A stretch of 64,000 bases of DNA from Acinetobacter sichuanensis (GTDB taxonomy: Bacteria > Pseudomonadota > Gammaproteobacteria > Pseudomonadales > Moraxellaceae), in assembly GCF_003024515.2 (NCBI RefSeq), contig NZ_PYIX02000008.1, positions 1-64,000 of the forward strand, read 5' to 3'. Of the stretch, positions 1 to 8,285 are shown in pieces (the stretch's first letter is position 1; every line of letters begins with the position of its first letter). Position numbers and translations under genes: made by a program. Under the pieces are notes generated by a model. The model was given only the letters and a program-made list of their open reading frames with translations. It was not told the origin of the DNA and ran no database searches.

Positions 1-63
1 GGCAGGACCTGCGCCTACGATCACTACGTCAAACTCCATCGATTCACGTTCGATGTGTTCCAT
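1..63 (-). CDS. Electron transfer flavoprotein-ubiquinone oxidoreductase, N-terminal fragment
   Basis: Only the first 21 codons are in the window; the gene runs off the left edge. The start is the ATG read from position 63, and the peptide opens MEHIERESMEFDVVIVGAGP, ending in the G-x-G-x-x-[GA] dinucleotide-binding loop of an FAD protein. This opening matches ETF-QO of Acinetobacter as I know it, a membrane-associated FAD/4Fe-4S enzyme passing electrons from ETF to ubiquinone. The visible part proves only an FAD-type Rossmann start, so the specific name is inference. Confidence 0.6.
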   Translation of the reverse strand, partial: MEHIERESMEFDVVIVGAGPA

Positions 64-277
64 GTAGGACTCCTCATATTTCTAAGGGTGGCAACCGTAT
101 ACATTTATTGAATATGATGAAAATGACAATAAAGCGGTGCTGCCATGAGTGTTCTAAAAATCTCGTGATACGAATTAACGCTCGTATCGATAATATATTT
201 TGCGCTAGTATAGTTTCAAACCTTGATCTAGCCAATTGGCTGAGTCGTATTATTTTTTAGTCAGCAAGGCATAAACC

Positions 278-889
278 ATGGTAAATCAAAATAATTCAAC
301 TGTAGAAGCACAAAATCAACCGAATGTTGATAATAAAAACTTAATGAGTATTGCACAATACTTAAAAGATGCACAGGCGGGTCACAAAAGGTCAATACCT
401 CCTTTAGAGCAATGGCAGCCAAAGCATTGTGGCAAAATGGATTTAACCGTAAAAGCCAATGGAGAATGGTGGCACGAAGGTCAATTGATTCGTCGCCAAG
501 CACTCTTAGACTTGTTCACTAAGGTGTTATGGAAAGAAGCAGGTAAATTCTACCTAAAAACACCTGTTGAACAAATCGAAATCGAGGTTGAAGATGAACC
601 TTTATTGGTCAATCAAGTTGAAAAAGTAGAATTAGAAGGCAAGTTGTTTTTAACATTAACAACCACCAATCAAGATGTAGTGATTGTGGATGAAGAACAT
701 CCTATTTTTATGCGTGAATATCAGGGTGAATTACGTCCTTATGTGCATGTGCGTTTTGGGATCAATGCACTCATTCAACGCGCTGCATTTTTTCACTTAA
801 TCGAATCTGGTGAACTGTTTGAAAATGCGCAAGGTGACACGATTTTATCGTTACAAAGTGGTGATTTTCACTTGCAATTAGGCACTTGA
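278..889 (+). CDS. DUF1285 domain-containing protein
   Basis: 203 residues, cytoplasmic, with no signal peptide or membrane helix. The central part (about residues 40-190) fits the DUF1285 family: an early PPLEQW segment, then GEWWHEG and a region with PIFMREYQGELRPYVHVRFG. The family is widespread in proteobacteria and has no firmly assigned biochemical role. It sits 46 bases before the murI start on the same strand and may be co-transcribed with it. The start ATG is the first in the frame, after a 214-base gap shared with the divergent ETF-QO gene. Confidence 0.85.
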   Translation: MVNQNNSTVEAQNQPNVDNKNLMSIAQYLKDAQAGHKRSIPPLEQWQPKHCGKMDLTVKANGEWWHEGQLIRRQALLDLFTKVLWKEAGKFYLKTPVEQIEIEVEDEPLLVNQVEKVELEGKLFLTLTTTNQDVVIVDEEHPIFMREYQGELRPYVHVRFGINALIQRAAFFHLIESGELFENAQGDTILSLQSGDFHLQLGT

Positions 890-935
890 GGTTTAAGCTA
901 GTCTATAATTTTTGACTCATATCGTAGTGGATCAG

Positions 936-1817
936 ATGAGCGCCATTCTTCCTTTATATCCTTTAGAAAATCCAATGCCAAAAGCGCAGGCAGATGCGCC
1001 TATTGGTATTTTTGACTCAGGAATAGGTGGACTCTCTGTTGCGCAGGAAATCGCAAATTATTTACCACATGAGCATATTCTTTATTATGCAGATACCGCA
1101 CATGTACCTTATGGTCCACGTACTGATCAAGAGATCCGAGAGTTAACAGCGAATGCTGTTGAGTGGCTATACCGTCAAGGTTGTAAAATTGCTGTTGTTG
1201 CATGTAATACAGCTTCGGCTTTTAGTTTGGATTATTTACGTGAACATTATGGTGAAAGTTTTCCAATTGTAGGTTTAGTTCCAGCATTAAAACCTGCTGT
1301 CTTACAAAGTAAAAGTAAGGTGGTTTCTGTGCTTGCGACCCCAGCAACTTTTCGTGGAAAATTGATTAAAGATGTGATCCAACGTTTTGCTGAACCCGCA
1401 CAAGTTGAGGTCTTAACAGTGACTAATCTTGAGCTTGTTCCTTTTGTTGAATCAGGACAATGTAATAGTGTGGAATGTAAAGCCAGTTTAAAAAATGTTT
1501 TAGATCCGATTGTGGCTCAAGGTGCGGATTATTTGGTTTTAGGGTGTACGCATTATCCTTACTTAAAACAAAGTATTGCCGATATTTATGGGGATCAATT
1601 AACGATGATTGATTCGGGTCTGGCTGTGGCACGACAAACAGCACGTATTTTGATTAAGCATGAATTATTGTTGTTGCAACCGTTAGAATACAAAGTACGC
1701 TTAGAATGTTATGTAAGTGGCAAGAATGCAGAAGCTTTAAGCTTTGTTTTAAAACATTTAATACACGAAAAAATTTCATGGTCAATCCATGACGTTGTTG
1801 ATAAACTGCACGAGTGA
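936..1817 (+). CDS. murI: Glutamate racemase
   Basis: Cytoplasmic racemase making D-glutamate for peptidoglycan. The family start motif GIFDSGIGGLS is present, as are both catalytic cysteines, in VACNTAS (about residue 80) and LGCTHYPYL (about residue 200). The length of about 293 residues is a little above the usual 265-285 because of the N-terminal lead. The start is uncertain: in-frame candidates are TTG at 912, ATG at 936 and ATG at 975, and none has a strong ribosome binding site. The ATG at 975 would give the shortest lead before GIFDSG. Confidence 0.95.
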   Translation: MSAILPLYPLENPMPKAQADAPIGIFDSGIGGLSVAQEIANYLPHEHILYYADTAHVPYGPRTDQEIRELTANAVEWLYRQGCKIAVVACNTASAFSLDYLREHYGESFPIVGLVPALKPAVLQSKSKVVSVLATPATFRGKLIKDVIQRFAEPAQVEVLTVTNLELVPFVESGQCNSVECKASLKNVLDPIVAQGADYLVLGCTHYPYLKQSIADIYGDQLTMIDSGLAVARQTARILIKHELLLLQPLEYKVRLECYVSGKNAEALSFVLKHLIHEKISWSIHDVVDKLHE

Positions 1818-1938
1818 GTCCAACATATGAAATTAAGTGTATTTTAATTTTATTTATTTATAAGTTGTAGGGCATATAACTTCAGGATCTGTTTGGGGCA
1901 GGTCGTAATTTAAGCTATATGAAAGGATGGGTTAACCT

Positions 1939-2955
1939 ATGCTCGACAAGCGTTATCAGGTGTTTATTACAACGTCTGGCAAAGAAATGCAACCAGAACG
2001 AATGATTGTATCTCAGACTCTGATTGGAATGGGTTTCTTTTCATGGGGACTAGAGCAACGTACACCTTTAAGTACCGCTTTTGCGCGTCGACAAATTGAT
2101 GATTGCGATTATGTATTGTTACTTTTAGGTAGTCAGTATGGGGAGCAGTCTGTCTCTGGCGTCAGTTATATGCATTTAGAGTATATTTATGCAGTGACCA
2201 AGCAAAAACCAATCATTGTCTTTTTACATGATGCGCCCGAATCTCGTAGTGATGATTTACAAGAGTCTAGACAAGAACTAAAAGAAAAATTTTATGAATT
2301 TCGTAACCAGTTGCAAAAAGAAGTTGAGCAAGTTGTTACTTATAGAACTTTAAGAGATTTAGAACTGAGTGTGCGTTCATATATGCCACAAATGTTAGAA
2401 CGTTATCCTGTTGTGGGATGGGTGCGTCCGCAAAATATTCAAGTTTTACAAGATGAAATTGATCGTTTAAAAACTCAATTATTGCAAGTTAAAAACCCAC
2501 AAGAACGTAAAGAAGCTGATCCATTTTTAACTTTACCAAAAGTATCAGCACATGATGTATTTAACTTTGATTATCGTGTTCATGCGTATCAAGACGGTAA
2601 TTTTAAGGAAATGAATCCTATACGAGAAACGACATGGATTGAAATTTTAAAAGTTTTATCTGTTGAGTTTCGTGAGGCAACCCCTGAGGATAGTTTTTCT
2701 AAAGTCTTAAATGAATATCTCAATAAATCAGGTTTAGCTGACGTTCAAGTGTCTATGCCTAGAGCACATGCAGTTGCTCGTGCACAAATTAATATTCGTG
2801 CATTGCATACAATTAAACAACAAATGCGACAAAATGATTGGATCGCTCCAATAGGACGTGATGATCGTCAAAGAATGCTGTGGCAGATGACCAATAAGGG
2901 TTTGCGTTTACTTGAAGGTTCTCAAATGTTAGGTTCACGTCCATTGATTATTTAA
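1939..2955 (+). CDS. DUF4062 domain-containing protein
   Basis: 338 residues. The first 150 match DUF4062: VFITTSGKEMQPER, then the core strand DYVLLLLGSQYG and a later PIIVFLH strand, a Rossmann-like fold related to TIR and nucleoside-deoxyribosyltransferase domains. Residues about 165-185 are heptad-like (LQDEIDRLKTQLLQVK), a likely short coiled coil, followed by a C-terminal domain I do not recognise that ends in a possible winged-helix-like segment. A good ribosome binding site (AAAGGA) precedes the ATG. Elsewhere DUF4062 domains occur at the front of signalling or immune-type proteins; the role here is unknown. It lies between murI and hemH on the same strand. Confidence 0.85.
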   Translation: MLDKRYQVFITTSGKEMQPERMIVSQTLIGMGFFSWGLEQRTPLSTAFARRQIDDCDYVLLLLGSQYGEQSVSGVSYMHLEYIYAVTKQKPIIVFLHDAPESRSDDLQESRQELKEKFYEFRNQLQKEVEQVVTYRTLRDLELSVRSYMPQMLERYPVVGWVRPQNIQVLQDEIDRLKTQLLQVKNPQERKEADPFLTLPKVSAHDVFNFDYRVHAYQDGNFKEMNPIRETTWIEILKVLSVEFREATPEDSFSKVLNEYLNKSGLADVQVSMPRAHAVARAQINIRALHTIKQQMRQNDWIAPIGRDDRQRMLWQMTNKGLRLLEGSQMLGSRPLII

Positions 2956-3014
2956 CAGGACATTTGGACAGATTTTAGGTAAGGTATATTGAAGTCAATA
3001 GATTTGAAAATAGC

Positions 3015-4040
3015 ATGAAATCTGTATCGAAACCCAGAGTTCTAGTCATCGTTGCAAATTTAGGAACCCCAGATGCTCCTTCTGAAGCAGCAGTTCGTCG
3101 TTTTTTAAAACAGTTTTTGTCGGATGGGCGAGTCATTGAAATTCCAAAATTAGTTTGGAAAATTATTCTGCATGCTTTTGTTTTACCATTTCGCCCAAAA
3201 CGTGTTGCACATGCGTATGCACAAGTCTGGTCAAATGACTCGCCGATGCGAGAAATTTTGTTTCAGCAAATTGAAATTTTAAAACAACAGTTGCTTCCAC
3301 AAAACCCTGATTTGGAACTGCATGTTGTACCTGCAATGACCTATGGTAATCCAAACATTGCCAAAGTTTTGCAGGATGCTGAACAAAATTATTTTGACCA
3401 AATTATTTTATTTCCATTATTTCCTCAGTATTCAGCAACCTCTACAGCTCCTTTATATGATGCTGTAGCCAAGTGGGTGCTCACACAACGAAATTTACCT
3501 GCTTTAAGTATTATTCGTGATTATTATCAGCATCCTTTATATATTCAGGCTTTAGCTGAAAGTGTACGTAAATTTCAGTCAGTGCATGGCACAGCTGATA
3601 AATTGTTAATGTCATTTCACGGTATTCCTCAACCTTATGCAGATAAGGGTGATCCTTATGCTGATCGTTGTAGAATCACAGCACAAAAACTTGCACAAGC
3701 TTTAAATCTAAAAGATGAACAATGGCAAATTAGTTTCCAGTCTCGTTTTGGTAAACAAGAATGGGTGAAGCCTTATACTGATCAAACTTTATTAGATTGG
3801 GCGCAACAAGGCGTAAAATCTGTACACGTTTTAAGTCCTGCATTTTCAGCCGATTGCTTAGAAACTTTAGAAGAATTAGCCTTGCAAAATGCTGAGCTTT
3901 TTATACAAGCAGGCGGTCAGCATTATCAATATATTCCTGCTTTAAACACAGATCCATTGCATATGGAACTTTTAACACAGTTGTTACAGGCAAACTTAGA
4001 TCCATTAACCACGACTTTAAGTGCTGTTGAATCAGCTTGA
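3015..4040 (+). CDS. hemH: Ferrochelatase
   Basis: Inserts ferrous iron into protoporphyrin IX, the last step of haem synthesis. 341 residues, normal for the proteobacterial enzyme. It shows the N-terminal ANLGTPDAP segment, the metal-binding histidine in SFHGIPQPY (about residue 198), and the acidic cluster in [15 protein letters not shown] (about residue 275). There are no cysteine ligands for an iron-sulphur cluster at the C-terminus. The next gene starts only 9 bases downstream, so the two are probably one operon. Confidence 0.97.
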   Translation: MKSVSKPRVLVIVANLGTPDAPSEAAVRRFLKQFLSDGRVIEIPKLVWKIILHAFVLPFRPKRVAHAYAQVWSNDSPMREILFQQIEILKQQLLPQNPDLELHVVPAMTYGNPNIAKVLQDAEQNYFDQIILFPLFPQYSATSTAPLYDAVAKWVLTQRNLPALSIIRDYYQHPLYIQALAESVRKFQSVHGTADKLLMSFHGIPQPYADKGDPYADRCRITAQKLAQALNLKDEQWQISFQSRFGKQEWVKPYTDQTLLDWAQQGVKSVHVLSPAFSADCLETLEELALQNAELFIQAGGQHYQYIPALNTDPLHMELLTQLLQANLDPLTTTLSAVESA

Positions 4041-4049
4041 GAGAAAACT

Positions 4050-4694
4050 ATGTTGCAAGTCAAAATTGTACCCGTTACAGCTTTTGCTCAAAATTGCTCG
4101 ATTGTTTGGGATAGTGAAAGTTTAGAGGCTGTTTTGATTGATGCAGGGGGTGAGCCTGAAAAACTGAAACAAGAAGTTGAAGCTTTGGGCTTAACTGTTA
4201 AGGCATTATGGCTAACGCATGGTCACTTAGACCATGCAGGTGCTGTAGGTGCTTTAGTCAAAATATGGGATGTACCTGTGATTGGTCCGCATAAAGAAGA
4301 TGCTTTTTGGTTGGATATGATCCAAGAGGTTTCTGCGCGTTATGGTTTTCCTATTCCTGAGCCTGTAGTGGTCAATCAATGGTTAACAGGGGGTGAAACT
4401 TTAACTTTAGGTGCTGAAACATTTGAAGTACGTTTTGCCCCAGGTCATACACCAGGTCATGTGATGTTTTATAATGCAAAATATGGCGTACTTTGGACAG
4501 GTGATGTGTTGTTCAAAGGCTCCATTGGGCGTACTGACTTTCCAAAAGGTAATCATCAACAGTTATTAGACTCGATTCAACGAGAATGCTTTAGTTTACC
4601 TAATGAGACACAGTTCATTTCAGGACATGGTCCAATGAGTACAATTGGTTTTGAAAAACAGCATAATCCTTTTGTTGCGAGTAAAGCAGGTTAA
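4050..4694 (+). CDS. MBL-fold metallo-hydrolase (glyoxalase II-like)
   Basis: 214-residue metallo-beta-lactamase-fold hydrolase of the YcbL/GloB-like group. The zinc ligands are visible: THGHLDHAG (H-x-H-x-D-H) near residue 56, the histidine in PGHTPGH near residue 133, the aspartate in TGDVLFKGSIGRTD near residue 152, and SGHGP near residue 192. It lacks the C-terminal glutathione-binding domain of true glyoxalase II, so the substrate is unknown. It directly follows hemH and is followed by a strong terminator. Confidence 0.92.
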   Translation: MLQVKIVPVTAFAQNCSIVWDSESLEAVLIDAGGEPEKLKQEVEALGLTVKALWLTHGHLDHAGAVGALVKIWDVPVIGPHKEDAFWLDMIQEVSARYGFPIPEPVVVNQWLTGGETLTLGAETFEVRFAPGHTPGHVMFYNAKYGVLWTGDVLFKGSIGRTDFPKGNHQQLLDSIQRECFSLPNETQFISGHGPMSTIGFEKQHNPFVASKAG

Positions 4695-4735
4695 AAAACT
4701 GTATTCATATAGTGAAAATTAGGTGATTTAAAACT

Positions 4736-4767
4736 AAAAAACCTCTATTTGAATATGGAGGTTTTTT
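4736..4767. terminator. Bidirectional-looking intrinsic terminator after the MBL hydrolase
   Basis: An A-tract and CCTC stem, a loop of about ten bases, then GGAGG and six T residues. It can serve the plus-strand hemH-hydrolase unit, and in reverse the small minus-strand ORF that ends at 4776. Confidence 0.85.
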
Positions 4768-4775
4768 ATGGAATT

Positions 4776-4952
4776 TTAATCTAAAGAACTAGAAAATCTT
4801 TTTTTAAGTTCGAAGCCAATCAAAAGTGTAGCAATGACAAAAAGAAAAGCGATGGCAAAAAATAGACCATCAAGTGTGTATAAACTTAAAATAATAAATA
4901 ATAAGCTTAAAATAACTAAGATTATAAAAATTGTTTTTAAGACAAAATGCAT
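4776..4952 (-). CDS. Small hypothetical membrane protein (58 aa)
   Basis: An uninterrupted 58-codon ORF read from ATG at 4952 to TAA at 4776. It starts MHFVLKTIFIILVILS and holds two hydrophobic stretches, residues about 4-24 and 29-46, joined by YTLDG, ending in a basic tail ELKKRF. This is the shape of a two-helix inner-membrane protein. A GAGA element lies 8 bases before the ATG. It stops just before the hairpin at 4736-4767, which would act as its terminator. I do not recognise a family. Confidence 0.55.
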   Translation of the reverse strand: MHFVLKTIFIILVILSLLFIILSLYTLDGLFFAIAFLFVIATLLIGFELKKRFSSSLD

Positions 4953-5071
4953 GATTTTTTTCTCAATTAGAAAAAGGGACGATGCTTTTAATAAAATAAT
5001 AAAAATAAAGTAGATTATTTATAATACAAACAGTCTAATTCAGGTGAATTGAATTGTAATTAAATTTTACA

Positions 5072-5239
5072 TTAAGGCTCTTCTGCTTGTGGAGCATCTT
5101 CAGTAGGCAGCTTATATTCATCACTTGCCCATGCGCCTAAATCAATCAATTTACAACGTTCAGAGCAAAATGGACGAAACTCGTTGCCTTCCCATTGAGA
5201 CGCTTCACCGCAACGTGGGCATGGAAATGTTTTAGACAT
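5072..5239 (-). CDS. yacG: DNA gyrase inhibitor YacG, zinc-binding
   Basis: 55 residues starting [11 protein letters not shown]. The two zinc knuckles of YacG are present, C-P-R-C near residue 7 and FCSERC near residue 26, followed by the conserved [15 protein letters not shown]. YacG binds GyrB and inhibits gyrase in E. coli. The start at 5239 is chosen over a longer upstream frame because AGGAG sits 7 bases before it. The C-terminus is acidic. It is divergent from the TrmB-like gene, 91 bases apart. Confidence 0.93.
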   Translation of the reverse strand: MSKTFPCPRCGEASQWEGNEFRPFCSERCKLIDLGAWASDEYKLPTEDAPQAEEP

Positions 5240-5330
5240 GGTGAACTCCTGTTTTTGATGTTGAATCGGCACAGCAAAAAAAGCCAAGACTTGTTAAACT
5301 TGTCGCGATTTCCACTAGTTTGATCTGATT

Positions 5331-5987
5331 ATGCCGATTCGTCAATTTCAAGCGCAGCGTATGCATGCACCCCGTGATTTTCAACCGATTGAAAATAAGC
5401 CTGTTTGTGTTGAAATTGGGGCGGGTAAAGGTAAACATGCTTTGCTTTTTTCAGGGCAGCATCCTGATCTGCAATTGATTGCGGTTGAACGAACCCGTGA
5501 AAAATTTGTGGCAATGCAAAAACAGCATCAACTGGAAGGTCAAGCCAATCTGACCCCAATACATGCAGATGCCTTACCGTGGGTAGTGCATGCTTTGTAT
5601 CCGCAGCAAGTACAGCAATTCTTTATTTTATATCCAAATCCTGAGCCACATAATCCCGCTCAGCGTTGGTTAAATATGCCGTTTTTTGAGTTTCTGATTT
5701 CACGCTTGCAGCCCAATGCTACAGTGACATTAGCCAGTAATATTCCTGAATATATTGCAGAAGCTGAACAACAATTGAAAAATGTTTGGAAATTGCCTTA
5801 TGAAAAACAGGTGATTGCTCAGGATTCAGCACGGACGCATTTTGAAATTAAATATCTGGAACGTGGTGAATTGTGTCAGCAACTGATCATCCAAAAACCT
5901 GAAACCTATACAACGCGCTTTGATGATTTTCAGCCTTTAAATGGGCAAAATACTCAGACTGTAGATGAGTCAAACGATGCCCGTTAA
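5331..5987 (+). CDS. TrmB-like SAM-dependent methyltransferase paralogue
   Basis: 218 residues with the class I methyltransferase fold: EIGAGKGKHALLF (SAM loop, about residue 31), then LIAVERTREKF. The layout follows tRNA (guanine-46-N7) methyltransferase TrmB. The family's catalytic segment PDPW-K-RH is replaced by YPNPEPHNPAQRW near residue 102, so the key aspartate is asparagine and the basic tRNA-contacting run is missing. This suggests a paralogue with changed substrate or activity. Its end overlaps the next gene by 23 bases. Confidence 0.75.
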   Translation: MPIRQFQAQRMHAPRDFQPIENKPVCVEIGAGKGKHALLFSGQHPDLQLIAVERTREKFVAMQKQHQLEGQANLTPIHADALPWVVHALYPQQVQQFFILYPNPEPHNPAQRWLNMPFFEFLISRLQPNATVTLASNIPEYIAEAEQQLKNVWKLPYEKQVIAQDSARTHFEIKYLERGELCQQLIIQKPETYTTRFDDFQPLNGQNTQTVDESNDAR

Positions 5988-7191
5988 AAAGATTGCCATC
6001 GTTGGTGCAGGTCCTGCGGGTTTGATGGCGGCTGAAGTTTTAAGTCAGCATTCATCAGATCATTTTGAAATCCATGTTTTTGAACAAAAACCTTCGGCTG
6101 CACGTAAATTTTTAATGGCAGGCAAAACAGGTTTGAATATTTCCCATGCCGAACCTTTTGAGCAATTTATACAGCGTTATGATCAGGTGGAATGGCTTAA
6201 GTCTTGGGTCAAAACATGGGATGCGACATGGATTCAAAATTGGATGCAAGGTTTGGGTATTGCATCCTATGTGGGAAGTTCAGGGCGGATTTTCCCGATT
6301 GAAATGAAAGCAGCGCCTTTACTGCGTGCATGGTTAAAGCGTTTGGCTGAACAAGGTGTGAAATTTCACTATCGTCATCAAGTTTTGGATTTAAAAAATC
6401 AAAGTTTAAGTGTTCAGGATCTGAAATCGGATCAAATCATTCAACACAATTTTGATGCGATTATTTTGGCATGTGGTGCAGTGTCATGGGCTCAACTTGG
6501 CAGTGATGGTGCATGGCAAAAATGGCTGGATGCAAATGCCATTGAGCCTTTTCAGCCAAGTAATGCAGGTGTAGAGCGTGCATGGTCGTCCTATATGCAG
6601 GATGTTTTTGGGCAACCGCTGAAGCGTGTGGATGCATGGGTGGCAAGCTCAGCCAAAACGCAGGGTGATATTGTCATCACACATTATGGTTTGGAAAGTG
6701 GTCTGATTTATAAACAAAGTCGGGCTTTACGTGCCTTACAAAAACAAGGTCAGGCATTGACTTTGCATCTGGATTTATTGCCTGATTTAAGCCTTGTACA
6801 ATTGACACAAAAACTACAGCCTTCCAAAAAGCAGTCGATGAGTAATCTTTGGCGTAAAGCAGGACTGGATACAGCGAAAGCCAATTTAGTCCGTGAAATT
6901 GTCGATAAAATTTTGTGGAATCAGCCTGAACAACTGGCTGCCAAAATCAAGCATTTAAGCATTTCACTGACAGGTTTTCGCCCCATTGATGAAGCGATCA
7001 GTTGTGCAGGGGGTGTCAGAAAAACGGTATTGAATGAGCATTTACAGCTCAGTTCAAATCCTTATGTTTTTTGTTGTGGGGAAATGCTGGATTGGGATGC
7101 ACCGACAGGTGGCTATTTATTGACGGCTTGCTTTGCGACAGGACGGGCTGCGGCTGAGGGCGTCATTCACAGTTTGATGCATACAAATTGA
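5965..7191 (+). CDS. HI0933/TIGR03862-type FAD flavoprotein
   Basis: 408 residues. N-terminal FAD loop GAGPAGLMAAEVL (about residues 14-26), then AGKTGLNISH, which stands where related proteins have a GGRCN segment. The C-terminal FAD part is SCAGGV and CGEMLDWDAPTGGYLLTAC (about residues 345-390). The family is a group of soluble flavin oxidoreductases without an assigned substrate. The ATG at 5965 lies inside the preceding methyltransferase gene, so the two are translationally linked; a second in-frame ATG at 5977 is possible. Confidence 0.88.
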   Translation: MSQTMPVKKIAIVGAGPAGLMAAEVLSQHSSDHFEIHVFEQKPSAARKFLMAGKTGLNISHAEPFEQFIQRYDQVEWLKSWVKTWDATWIQNWMQGLGIASYVGSSGRIFPIEMKAAPLLRAWLKRLAEQGVKFHYRHQVLDLKNQSLSVQDLKSDQIIQHNFDAIILACGAVSWAQLGSDGAWQKWLDANAIEPFQPSNAGVERAWSSYMQDVFGQPLKRVDAWVASSAKTQGDIVITHYGLESGLIYKQSRALRALQKQGQALTLHLDLLPDLSLVQLTQKLQPSKKQSMSNLWRKAGLDTAKANLVREIVDKILWNQPEQLAAKIKHLSISLTGFRPIDEAISCAGGVRKTVLNEHLQLSSNPYVFCCGEMLDWDAPTGGYLLTACFATGRAAAEGVIHSLMHTN

Positions 7192-7263
7192 AAAGATTAA
7201 GTTTCTGTTAAAACAGGCAATCTATGCTAATTTTGACTGATTCATTCATAAGAGATCAAAGGC

Positions 7264-7674
7264 ATGTCTGCTGAAAAATTATATACAGGAAGTTGTTTGT
7301 GTGGCGGGATTCATTATGAAATTCATAGTGAAATTGGTGAGGTGATCGAATGTCATTGCAAGCGTTGCCGTAAAGCCAATGGGACAGCCTTCGCCACCAA
7401 TGCCCCGATTCAAAAAGCAGACTTTAAAATTGTCAAAGGTGAGGCTCTACTGAAAAAATTTGCCTCCACGCCAACTACAGACCGCTGTTTCTGTGCTGAA
7501 TGTGGCTCACCGATTATCAGTATTAAAGCCGAAACTCCTGATACTTATCGTTTGAGACTTGGAACTTTGGATACGCCACTTGAGCATAAGCCGAGTATGC
7601 ATATTTTTACGGCATATAAGGCGGAATGGGACACGATTTGTGATGGTTTGCCACAGTATGATGAAAGACCTTAA
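7264..7674 (+). CDS. GFA-family zinc protein (glutathione-dependent formaldehyde-activating-like)
   Basis: 136 residues. The zinc cysteines of the GFA fold are all visible: C-L-C-G-G near residue 11, CHCKRCRK near residue 30, and CFCAECGSP near residue 78. Family members bind zinc and were named for a formaldehyde-glutathione reaction; most, like this one, have no proven substrate. AAGAGATC lies just upstream of the ATG. It converges on the HopJ-like gene across a hairpin-rich gap. Confidence 0.9.
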   Translation: MSAEKLYTGSCLCGGIHYEIHSEIGEVIECHCKRCRKANGTAFATNAPIQKADFKIVKGEALLKKFASTPTTDRCFCAECGSPIISIKAETPDTYRLRLGTLDTPLEHKPSMHIFTAYKAEWDTICDGLPQYDERP

Positions 7675-7696
7675 GTATAGTGCATTGATTGAATAC

Positions 7697-7806
7697 AAAG
7701 GACTCAGCAGAGATAATGCGTCTGTTAAGTTAATCCTCCCCAACCCTCCTTTAAAAAGGAGGGAGCTTTCCATGACTAAAAATTACTTTATTTGCTGAGT
7801 CTTTTT
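7697..7806. terminator. Terminator stem with an unusually long loop holding a second hairpin
   Basis: GACTCAGCA at 7701-7709 is the exact reverse complement of TGCTGAGTC at 7793-7801, with an A-run before and a T-run after, as in an intrinsic terminator serving the two convergent genes. The loop is 83 bases and contains the separate palindrome at 7744-7763. It looks like a normal terminator whose loop has received an insertion. Confidence 0.5.
7744..7763. repeat. Perfect 9-bp-arm palindrome (CCCTCCTTT / AAAGGAGGG)
   Basis: A two-base loop between perfect nine-base arms, flanked by AATCCTCCCCAA and AGCTTTCC. No T-run follows it directly, so it is not an ordinary terminator alone. It resembles dispersed intergenic palindromes. 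A related but not identical one lies at 41104-41130, also beyond the end of a plus-strand gene facing a minus-strand gene. Confidence 0.55.
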
Positions 7807-7808
7807 CA

Positions 7809-8141
7809 TTATTTTGCGACTAAAGCTGTACCTTCAAACTTGATGCCATCCCAGCCATTTTGCATAAACTGACGAATGTTTTGATGGTCGCTGGCTTCAG
7901 GGCTTGCCAAAACAGAAGCATAATGTTCAGCAAATAAACTCAAGGTTTGTGCCTGATCCAGATCATTTAACTTGGCAAAGGAAAACACTTTGGCGCTGCC
8001 TTGGTTTTCATTTGCAGCATTGTGTTGTTGTCCGTTTTGAAACGCAGTAGGAGTGTGGTTATAGCATGCTTCAATAAACGCAAGTACATCTGCAAATTTT
8101 ACTTCGCCTGTTTGCAATTGAGTCAAAAGTTGTTGAGTCAT
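7809..8141 (-). CDS. HopJ type III effector-like family protein
   Basis: 110 residues, soluble. It matches the small HopJ family: an N-terminal helix MTQQLLTQLQTGEVKFADV, then FIEACYNHTPTAFQNG, AGSAKVFSFA-like NQGSAKVFSFAKL, and a C-terminal NIRQFMQNGWDGIKFEG. The name comes from a Pseudomonas syringae protein, but the family is widespread in bacteria lacking type III secretion and is probably a housekeeping protein of unknown role. Nothing nearby suggests secretion. Confidence 0.88.
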   Translation of the reverse strand: MTQQLLTQLQTGEVKFADVLAFIEACYNHTPTAFQNGQQHNAANENQGSAKVFSFAKLNDLDQAQTLSLFAEHYASVLASPEASDHQNIRQFMQNGWDGIKFEGTALVAK

Positions 8142-8285
8142 GATGTTTCTGTCCTAAAACTTTAAAATTGCGTGTGACAATATCATATTCCATCTTAATT
8201 TCACTTGATAATAAAATGCTCAAAAGTCAGTTTTTTGTTAATATAAAAATGACCTCAGCGTTAAAACCATAATTATTTATATTCT

